14,588 nucleotides of DNA from RGIG1995 sp045587445 (GTDB lineage: Bacteria; Bacillota; Clostridia; Oscillospirales; CAG-272): positions 1-14,588 of the forward strand of contig JAZNCH010000067.1 of assembly GCA_045587445.1 (NCBI GenBank), given 5' to 3'. A model generated the notes under the pieces. That model saw nothing but the letters and a program-made list of their open reading frames with translations. It was not told the origin of the DNA and searched no databases. Positions 1 to 5,513 of the stretch are shown one piece after another. Each line of letters begins with the position of its first letter. Within the stretch, counting starts at the first letter, position 1. The position numbers were made by a program, and so were the translations under genes.

Positions 1-186
1 TGTTCATCATCTAATGAATCAAATCTTTTGATAAGCAGAGAACGAGAGCGTTTGAAATATTTTCTTAATTCGGGAGAGAGCTTTTTCTGTTCTTCTTTTC
101 TAACGTTTTCAAAAGCCCAGATAATCTGCCTAATCCAATGGGACTTGCAATTCGATAAGTTTTTCTGTAAAATGATTGTAGAGCAT
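1..186 (-). pseudogene. ISL3-family transposase, internally deleted and frameshifted, cut by the window edge
   Basis: A start codon at 186-184, 7 nt after GGAGG, opens a frame reading MLYNHFTEKLIELQ, which resembles the extreme N terminus of clostridial ISL3 transposases. It stops at 132-130. From about 143 to the left edge another frame reads SHWIRQIIWAFENVRKEEQ and then YFKRSRSLLIKRFDSLDDE. This resembles the segment after the second acidic catalytic region of ISL3 transposases (xHFIRQ..WA.ENVRK..., then FKRSR.LLLK). The zinc-finger region and most of the catalytic domain, roughly 200 residues, appear to be missing between the two pieces, and the pieces are out of frame. The assignment rests on remembered family motifs. 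What lies beyond position 1 is unknown. Confidence 0.7.
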
Positions 187-321
187 ATTGGTTCCTCCGT
201 TCATGGTTTCTCATCAATTTCATTTTAACGGATTTCTTCCAATTATGCTCTACTTTTTTTGTTTTTTCTTTTTTTTTTTTCGTAGGCTCTTTTGTCTTAC
301 CCCAACATTTAGTATAGAACC
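1..321 (-). mobile_element. ISL3-type insertion sequence remnant (one end visible)
   Basis: Between the left edge and the spoIVB stop codon lies DNA that reads leftward as an IS end: a terminal segment near 303-321 (minus strand reads GGTTCTATAC, then a GTTGGGG block), an A-rich leader with a 12-nt homopolymer (269-280), a good Shine-Dalgarno (GGAGG at 194-198) and the start of a transposase. The exact boundary near 321 is inferred, because the other end and any target duplication lie outside the window. The element sits only a few bases after the spoIVB stop codon, where many Firmicutes carry spo0A. Confidence 0.5.
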
Positions 322-327
322 ATTGTT

Positions 328-1569
328 TTATTCCATTATTTCGGGCATATTTTTGAGCATATTTTCAATAAAGATTCCGTAACCCTTAGTTGGGTCATTA
401 ACTAAAACATGTGTGACTGCACCGACGAGTTTTCCGTTCTGGATAATCGGACTTCCCGACATTCCTTGTACTATCCCGCCTGTTGCTTCTAACAACCGTT
501 TGTCTGTTATCTTTATTACAAAATTTTTTTGCTCGCCGTCTTTATTGCCTATTTTCACAATTTTTGCACTGTACTTCTCGACATCTTTCGATATTGTACA
601 GTATATCTCGGCATCGCCTATTTCAACCTCATCTTTTAACCCGATTTTTAAAGGTTGGCTGTGGGATAAGTCTATTTCTTCGCTCATTATCCCATACACG
701 CCACACGTTTTATTTCCTATAAGCGACCCTGTTCTGCCAGGCAAAAATACCCCTTTTAATTCTCCGGGACTGCCCGTAACACCTTTTGTTATTCCTTTTA
801 TACTTACATCTACAACGGTCCCTTTGCGTAACGGCATAACTGCGCCTGTGTCAACGTCGCAGATTCCATGTCCGAGTCCTGCAAAACCGTTATTGTTAGG
901 CGAAATAAAAGTAACTGTTCCTATCCCTGCCGTGCTGTCTCGTAACCATATTCCCACTCTGTACATATTATCGGTCTGCGATAATACCGGTTCTATTTCT
1001 ATTTTCAGTTCTTTATTTTCCCTTACTACTGTAAGATTGAGCTTTTTTCCTCCGCTTTTCTCAACTGCGGAAGAAATTTCATCAGTCGTATTAACTTCCT
1101 TTTCGCCTATTTTTTTTATTATATCACCGACTTTTATTCCTGCATCGGCTGCGGGATTTTTCTTACCATTTGTAGTTTCAACCCCTGACACCCCCGCGAC
1201 GATTACACCGTCTGTATAAAGCTTTACACCAAACGGCATTCCTCCGGGATATAAGGTTATTTCCCGAAACACGTCAATATTTACCTTTTTTAACGGCACT
1301 ATACCGAATATCTTTGTGTTTGCTGACCGCAGTGAATAAAGTTTGTTCTCAGTCTCCGGCTGAGATACTCTTTCACCGGCTGGGACTGATTCAATGTCAG
1401 CAGATACAAACGGCATACTTATTTCCTGTGTTATCTCGAGGTCTGTTATATCAGAAAAAACAGATATTGTGTCCGGTATAATAAAGTCATATATGCCTAT
1501 TGCCGCTATACCGATAATGCATATAATAAAAATGATACGAAAAGCGTTTTTTATCTTTGTGTTTTGCAT
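328..1569 (-). CDS. spoIVB: SpoIVB sporulation signalling serine peptidase (S55)
   Basis: 413 residues, close to the 426 of Bacillus subtilis SpoIVB. An N-terminal membrane anchor (about 8-30) would place it in the intermembrane space of the forespore. A PDZ domain follows (about 105-195, with GVKLYTDGVIVAGV and AGIKVGDIIKKI), then the S55 peptidase domain. The catalytic triad is visible: H234 in GLGHG, D356 in ITDKRLL and S371 in QGMSGSP. The Asp-Ser spacing of 15 matches B. subtilis. In the known family, SpoIVB is made in the forespore, cleaves SpoIVFA and thereby activates pro-sigma-K processing. The ATG at 1569 follows AAAGGG. A sigma-G-like promoter lies upstream. The protein looks intact and functional. 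The usual neighbours recN and spo0A are not next to it here, and an IS remnant lies directly downstream. Confidence 0.95.
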   Translation of the reverse strand: MQNTKIKNAFRIIFIICIIGIAAIGIYDFIIPDTISVFSDITDLEITQEISMPFVSADIESVPAGERVSQPETENKLYSLRSANTKIFGIVPLKKVNIDVFREITLYPGGMPFGVKLYTDGVIVAGVSGVETTNGKKNPAADAGIKVGDIIKKIGEKEVNTTDEISSAVEKSGGKKLNLTVVRENKELKIEIEPVLSQTDNMYRVGIWLRDSTAGIGTVTFISPNNNGFAGLGHGICDVDTGAVMPLRKGTVVDVSIKGITKGVTGSPGELKGVFLPGRTGSLIGNKTCGVYGIMSEEIDLSHSQPLKIGLKDEVEIGDAEIYCTISKDVEKYSAKIVKIGNKDGEQKNFVIKITDKRLLEATGGIVQGMSGSPIIQNGKLVGAVTHVLVNDPTKGYGIFIENMLKNMPEIME

Positions 1570-1627
1570 TTGAGTATCCCTTTTCTTTTTTTTGAACTTA
1601 AACTGATTTGACTTTTTGGTCTGTCTC

Positions 1628-1657
1628 TATGATGTGTTATTTAGTACTTGTTTATGT
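1628..1657 (-). promoter_or_regulatory. putative sigma-G promoter of spoIVB
   Basis: On the minus strand a -10 element CATCATA (1634-1628) fits the forespore sigma-G consensus CATNHTA. It lies 18 nt downstream of ACATA (1657-1653), which fits GHATR at four of five positions. Initiation near 1620 would leave a leader of about 50 nt. Forespore expression is what is known for spoIVB in Bacillus. The match is by eye. Confidence 0.45.
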
Positions 1658-1724
1658 TATGAAAAAAATAGATTAACTGTATAATAATTTTTTTCTTGTA
1701 CAAAAGTCATATTAAAAATTGCTA

Positions 1725-1753
1725 TTGCAACATGAATGAAAATATGTTATACT
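1725..1753 (+). promoter_or_regulatory. sigma-A promoter of the VanY-like gene
   Basis: TTGCAA (1725-1730) is followed after exactly 17 nt by TATACT (1748-1753), with an extended -10 TG at 1745-1746. It lies about 45 nt upstream of the ATG at 1797, whose Shine-Dalgarno AGGAG is at 1782-1786. Confidence 0.7.
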
Positions 1754-1796
1754 ATTCATAATAATAAAAATTTTAAAAGGTAGGAGAAGTTTTAAA

Positions 1797-2888
1797 ATGT
1801 CAAAAAATTATGATGATTATAAATCTTTGAATCCTATGCCGCCGCGAAAAAGGGCTAATTCATTTCTTTCTTTTGTGCAGTATTCAATTATCATATTGCT
1901 TGTTGTCGCATTGATTGCTGCAGGTGCATTTTTTATGGTTTTGCATAATAATTTTGACGTCAATCCTACTCCTTCCGAACCCGTACAAACTTTTTCTCCG
2001 GAAGATTTGGAAAACCAAGAACCTTTTGAACCGGAAACTTTCGAAAACTTAGAAGTGGAGTCGGAAGAGCCTATTGAGAAAATTCCCGAGCCTAACTTAG
2101 AAATGTATACTGAACTTCAGCTTTCAAAAAATGATATTCATAAAGGAAGTCTTATATTTGTCGGAAGCAATTATAAAGTAGTTTATCCTACCGACGACTT
2201 GATACCGCTTTCCGGGAATAAAACTACTTCATATTCTATAAGTAGTAATAACGTAATGGTTCACAAAAGCATTTTAGCTGACCTTAATCGTATGATGGAC
2301 GATTTTAAAGAGGCATCGGATAAAGCGGGATTAACTGTTTGGACTGCGTTCAGAGACGAAGAAACACAAGCAAAAATTTATAATGATTACGTTGCAAAAA
2401 ACGGTGAAGAGGCTGCCAAGCAAATTGTATCAAAGCCCGGTGAAAGCGACCATAACACCGGACTTGGTTTTTCGCTTAAAGTTTTTACAAAAGGCTTGTC
2501 ATATCAGCTTTGGGAAATTGACGGTTACGATTGGATTCAGGAAAACTGTTATAAATACGGTTTTGTAGAACGATACCCCAAAAATAAGATTGACATAACG
2601 GATGTAAATTATTCTACTGCTCATTATATTCGTTACGTTGGAGTTCCGCACGCGGAAATTATGTCCGCTAACAGCTATTGTCTTGAAGAATACCTATCTT
2701 TTATAAAAGATTATTCTTTTGATAATTCACATTATGAGTGTACTTTGGAAAACGGCGATGCCTATGAAATTTATTACGTAAGTGCTGAAAACGCTGTAGA
2801 TTTAGTAAATATTCCCGTTCCTAAAGATTACGAATACTCCATATCCGGAGATAATATGAACGGTTTTATAGTTACCGTAAAAAAATAA
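1797..2888 (+). CDS. membrane-anchored VanY/M15B-like protein, probably non-catalytic
   Basis: 363 residues: cytoplasmic N terminus, one transmembrane helix (about 26-50), an acidic Pro/Glu-rich linker (about 55-105), then an M15B (VanY, D-Ala-D-Ala carboxypeptidase) domain (about 155-305) and a short C-terminal extension. Family hallmarks are present: R186 in TAFRDEETQ, H219 in ESDHNTGLGFS and H276 in STAHYIRYVG. Active enzymes have SxHxxGxAxD and ExxH, where the Asp is a zinc ligand and the Glu the general base. Here these positions are S226 and S273. Both residues needed for catalysis are therefore absent in a clean, well-expressed reading frame, so it may bind rather than cut peptidoglycan stem peptides. 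It is monocistronic, with its own promoter and terminator. The fold assignment is firm; loss of activity is inferred. Confidence 0.85.
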   Translation: MSKNYDDYKSLNPMPPRKRANSFLSFVQYSIIILLVVALIAAGAFFMVLHNNFDVNPTPSEPVQTFSPEDLENQEPFEPETFENLEVESEEPIEKIPEPNLEMYTELQLSKNDIHKGSLIFVGSNYKVVYPTDDLIPLSGNKTTSYSISSNNVMVHKSILADLNRMMDDFKEASDKAGLTVWTAFRDEETQAKIYNDYVAKNGEEAAKQIVSKPGESDHNTGLGFSLKVFTKGLSYQLWEIDGYDWIQENCYKYGFVERYPKNKIDITDVNYSTAHYIRYVGVPHAEIMSANSYCLEEYLSFIKDYSFDNSHYECTLENGDAYEIYYVSAENAVDLVNIPVPKDYEYSISGDNMNGFIVTVKK

Positions 2889-2900
2889 AATATAATAACA

Positions 2901-2940
2901 ATAGGGTACAAGGGCGTAGCCCGTGTACCCTATGTTTTAT
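2901..2940 (+). terminator. intrinsic terminator between convergent genes
   Basis: A 10-bp perfect outer stem (2901-2910 with 2924-2933) and an inner GGGC/GCCC stem with a 3-nt loop (2912-2922) are followed by GTTTTAT. On the minus strand the same hairpin is followed by a T-rich run, so it probably also terminates the AraC-family gene ending at 2978. Confidence 0.8.
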
Positions 2941-2977
2941 ATTCAATAATAGATATTTGTGAGAAAATATACACATA

Positions 2978-3826
2978 TCAAGTGTATTTTAAATTTTCGA
3001 AATATATTTTCGGGGTAGTGCCAATGTGTTTTTTAAATAATCTGTAACCATAAGATATATCCGTAATACCGACGCATCGGCAAGCATCGTCAAAGCTTAT
3101 GGCGCGCGTCTTTTTCAATTCTATAAGCATATGTATTTTTTCTCTAGCTATGTACTGACCTATTGATGTGCTCTCAACCTTGCTGAAAACAGAATTAAGA
3201 TAGTTAGGGGATTTACCTATTTCTTTTGCAATGTCGGTAAGCGCAAACGGCTTTGTTATATTGGCTGAAATGTATCTTTTAACCTTATAGCACAATATAG
3301 AGGAAGAAATATCATTCTTTTCAAAAAGCGTGCTTTTACATATCTGTGATATTTCTCCCAAAAGGCCCAAGGCGATTATCGCGCAAGCAATTGAGTTACT
3401 TTCGGTAGCATTGTGGTCGCTGACTATTTGAATTAATTTTTTTGACAGTTTTTTCGTCTCTTCTGAGGGGGGGAGATATAAGGGGAGAAGCAATACATTC
3501 TCGGTTGAATTAAATGTTTCCGCAATGTTATCTGTAAGAGTACAATCGTAGTCAAGCTCAATATCGCACGTATAGTGCATATGGATTATGCCTTTTTCTG
3601 CTTTAAACACTGTTGGGCCTGATTTGCGGCAAAAAATCAAAAAGCTTCCTTGCGGAACTCTTTCGTGTCTGCCATATATTTCAACGTCAAAATATCCGTT
3701 TTTTACATATACAAGCTCAATTTGGGAATTTGACGTAAAATATTCCTGACTGTAATCTTTTTTTGCAAAATAATGGGCAAATTTCACCTTAGGTAGTGAT
3801 TTTGGAACTATTTTATAATATAGCAT
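2978..3826 (-). CDS. AraC-family transcriptional regulator
   Basis: 282 residues from the chosen ATG at 3826. A GTG 9 nt upstream (3835) is also open, but it lies inside the Shine-Dalgarno AGAGGTGA, so the ATG is preferred. The N-terminal half (about 1-120) looks like a cupin-type sensing domain, with SQIELVYVKNGYFDVEIYG and an RVPQGSFLIF turn. The C-terminal 100 residues carry the two AraC helix-turn-helix units: about 193-215 (FALTDIAKEIGKSPNYLNSV) and about 243-270 (ISFDDACRCVGITD, then YGYRLFKKHIGTTP). The family binds DNA as a dimer in response to a small ligand. No obvious target gene is adjacent: it converges on the VanY-like gene and is followed upstream by the tRNA terminator. Ligand and regulon cannot be told. 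Confidence 0.88.
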   Translation of the reverse strand: MLYYKIVPKSLPKVKFAHYFAKKDYSQEYFTSNSQIELVYVKNGYFDVEIYGRHERVPQGSFLIFCRKSGPTVFKAEKGIIHMHYTCDIELDYDCTLTDNIAETFNSTENVLLLPLYLPPSEETKKLSKKLIQIVSDHNATESNSIACAIIALGLLGEISQICKSTLFEKNDISSSILCYKVKRYISANITKPFALTDIAKEIGKSPNYLNSVFSKVESTSIGQYIAREKIHMLIELKKTRAISFDDACRCVGITDISYGYRLFKKHIGTTPKIYFENLKYT

Positions 3827-3856
3827 TAGTATCACCTCTTTGGGTTATTATATAAC

Positions 3857-3862
3857 ATTATA
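3857..3862 (-). promoter_or_regulatory. possible -10 element of the AraC-family gene
   Basis: A perfect TATAAT on the minus strand lies about 30 nt before the start codon, preceded by AT-rich DNA. I see no good -35 hexamer at 16-18 nt, so the promoter may be weak or activator-dependent. The rest of 3863-4050 shows no gene on either strand. Confidence 0.3.
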
Positions 3863-4051
3863 GTTGTTTTGTCCATAAAAACATAAAACTTGTTTATTAT
3901 TTTTTTGAAAAATATAGTACAATTAAGAATACAGAGTTTTCAGGAATTATTTTAAGATTTGTATAAAGAAAAGGGAACTTCCTAAAATTGTGAATTGTGT
4001 TCCTTCAAATTTGGTGTTGGGCAAATTCTATAAAAAGATACTCGATAATAA

Positions 4052-4083
4052 AAAAATCCTATCAATAAATCGATAGGATTTTT
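4052..4083 (-). terminator. intrinsic terminator of the tRNA gene
   Basis: A 12-bp perfect stem (4052-4063 with 4072-4083, core ATCCTATC/GATAGGAT) with an 8-nt loop starts 4 nt after the tRNA CCA. On the minus strand it ends in a run of T residues. Confidence 0.8.
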
Positions 4084-4087
4084 GTTT

Positions 4088-4164
4088 TGGTGGGCCATCA
4101 GGGACTCGAACCCCGGACCAACCGGTTATGAGCCGGTAGCTCTAACCAACTGAGCTAATGGCCC
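4088..4164 (-). tRNA. tRNA with CAU anticodon, probably Ile2 (lysidine type), otherwise elongator Met
   Basis: 77 nt including an encoded CCA (4090-4088). Arms are complete: 7-bp acceptor GGGCCAT/ATGGCCC, D arm GCTC...GAGC, anticodon stem ACCGG/CCGGT with loop CTCATAA, and T arm CGGGG-TTCGAGT-CCCTG with one G-U pair. It is not an initiator, because it lacks the three G-C pairs at the base of the anticodon stem. C4-G69 and C5-G68 in the acceptor stem resemble tRNA-Ile2, whose C34 is changed to lysidine by TilS to read AUA. Elongator tRNA-Met can also have the CTCATAA loop, so the amino acid is not certain. It is a single-gene transcription unit. Confidence 0.93.
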
Positions 4165-4182
4165 GATTGCTTTTTCAATCGG
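4163..4182 (-). repeat. inverted repeat in the tRNA 5' leader
   Basis: On the minus strand CCGATTG (4182-4176), a 6-nt loop and CAATCGG (4169-4163) form a perfect 7-bp hairpin. It makes up nearly the whole predicted leader and includes the first two nucleotides of the tRNA, so it would have to open for the acceptor stem to form. Confidence 0.6.
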
Positions 4183-4190
4183 CTTTTAAC

Positions 4191-4219
4191 ATTATATCAC
4201 AATATACTTTTTATGTCAA
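4191..4219 (-). promoter_or_regulatory. consensus sigma-A promoter of the tRNA gene
   Basis: On the minus strand TTGACA (4219-4214), a 17-nt spacer and TATAAT (4196-4191) match the consensus exactly, and there is a TG before the -10. Transcription would begin near 4184, about 20 nt before the tRNA. Confidence 0.88.
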
Positions 4220-4255
4220 TATTACAACAAAAGAAAAGTGTAAACAAAATATGAA

Positions 4256-4276
4256 CGGGGGGTGAAACGCCTCCCG
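4256..4276 (-). terminator. probable terminator of the mre operon
   Basis: A 7-bp GC-rich stem (CGGGAGG on the minus strand, 4276-4270, with CCCCCCG, 4262-4256; one mismatch) starts about 10 nt after the stop codon of the LRR gene. A moderately T-rich run, TTCATATTTTG, follows. It is weaker than the other terminators here. Confidence 0.45.
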
Positions 4277-4285
4277 CTTTTATTA

Positions 4286-5485
4286 TTACTTATTAAATGC
4301 ATTTTCTGCGATGTTTTGCGGTTTTGTACCCACGTATACTATATCTTTGAGGTTTGTGCATTGTGCGAAAGCCTCCTCACCGATAGTTTCAACAGAATCG
4401 GGAATGGTTACTTTCGTAAGCTTCAAACAGGGGGAAAATGCTTTTTCGGATATTTCTGTTACAGTATTAGGAATTGTATATTCAGTTGCGGTATTGGCAA
4501 TTGGGTAATAGAAAAGTGTTGTCATATCTTTATTGAATAATGCACCGCACGTGTCTGATGTAAATTGTTTATTGTTATCTATAACTGTAAATTTGCTGAT
4601 AGACGTACACATAAAGAAAGCTGAAATGCCTATCTCCTCTACTGTTTCGGGGAAAGATATGCTTTCAAGAGCCGTACACCAAGCAAATGCCGATTCGCCT
4701 ATCTTCTTTATTGAGTTGCCGAGTTCAACAGACGTAATCTTTGATTCGTTAAATGAAAAGCTGCCCAATTCTTCAAGACTGTTTTTAAAGCTTATTTCTT
4801 TTATACTTGAGGCTTGAAAAGCATAGCTGCCGACTGTCTTTAATGCTTCGGAACATGTTACTTTTTTAAGATACTGTGCTTTTTCAAACGCATAGCTTGC
4901 AATTGACGTTACTTTGTCGGGGAGCTCATAGCTTTCGTTTTTACTACCTAAGGGGTATTGGATAAGTTCTTTATAGCCTTTTGTAAACAATACGCCGTCG
5001 CTGTCTGCGATAAAGTTTTGATTGTTTGGGGATATACCTATCATTTCCAAAGAAGTACAGCCTGTAAAAACGCATATACCAATAGAACTTACGTTGTTTG
5101 AAATAAGTACCGTTTTAACCCCTCTGCAGTTAGCAAAAGCGGTATTACCTATCGTTTCAAGAGAAACGGGAAATTTTATTTCCTTTAGGCTGATGCAAAG
5201 CTCAAAGGCTGACTGCCCTATCATTTTCAAGGTTTCGGGGAAAACCACCTCGGATATTTCATAGTTTTCCTTGAAGGCATTTCTGCCGATTTCGATAACT
5301 GTGTATTCTCCAAACTTTTCGGGAATAATAACCGACTCTTCTTTTCCGTTATATTTAGTGATTGTAGCCGTCTTGTTTTCTTTGTCAAATTCGCACTCGA
5401 AGTCTTTAGTATCCGGCAGTTTTGCACACGAAAAGCACATTAACAATACTGTTGCAATGAAAAAAACAAAAAATAGTCTTTTCAT
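4286..5485 (-). CDS. BspA-like leucine-rich-repeat probable lipoprotein
   Basis: 399 residues. The N terminus has Lys/Arg, a hydrophobic stretch (about 4-18) and C20 in MCFSC, an imperfect lipobox, so it is probably an exported lipoprotein. The rest is about eleven copies of the 22-23-residue LRR_5 (BspA/Treponema type) repeat, with pattern IG..AF..C..L..I..P..V..I, from about 66 to the end. Two non-LRR inserts (about 153-190 and 303-340, SDGVLF.K and TCGALF.K) interrupt the repeats and mark an internal duplication. ATG at 5485 follows AAGGAG. It lies 28 nt after the PBP2 gene on the same strand with no terminator between, so it is probably the last gene of the operon. BspA-like proteins are usually surface adhesion or binding proteins. 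A link to wall synthesis is inference from position only. Confidence 0.85.
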   Translation of the reverse strand: MKRLFFVFFIATVLLMCFSCAKLPDTKDFECEFDKENKTATITKYNGKEESVIIPEKFGEYTVIEIGRNAFKENYEISEVVFPETLKMIGQSAFELCISLKEIKFPVSLETIGNTAFANCRGVKTVLISNNVSSIGICVFTGCTSLEMIGISPNNQNFIADSDGVLFTKGYKELIQYPLGSKNESYELPDKVTSIASYAFEKAQYLKKVTCSEALKTVGSYAFQASSIKEISFKNSLEELGSFSFNESKITSVELGNSIKKIGESAFAWCTALESISFPETVEEIGISAFFMCTSISKFTVIDNNKQFTSDTCGALFNKDMTTLFYYPIANTATEYTIPNTVTEISEKAFSPCLKLTKVTIPDSVETIGEEAFAQCTNLKDIVYVGTKPQNIAENAFNK

Positions 5486-5513
5486 ATAGTTTCTCCTTAG
5501 ATTTGTGGGGGGA

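Noticed and set aside
269..280. 12-nt homopolymer as a phase-variable tract
   Set aside because: It lies in the leader of a dead transposase, not in a coding frame or promoter of a functional gene.
413..1219. 268-codon open frame on the plus strand
   Set aside because: It lies antisense within spoIVB, has Pro/Ser-rich composition typical of a shadow frame and no ribosome site, while spoIVB has all catalytic motifs.
3900..3930. Plus-strand TTGAAA followed by AT-rich DNA as a promoter for a small RNA
   Set aside because: No acceptable -10 at 16-18 nt and no conserved structure downstream before the tRNA terminator.
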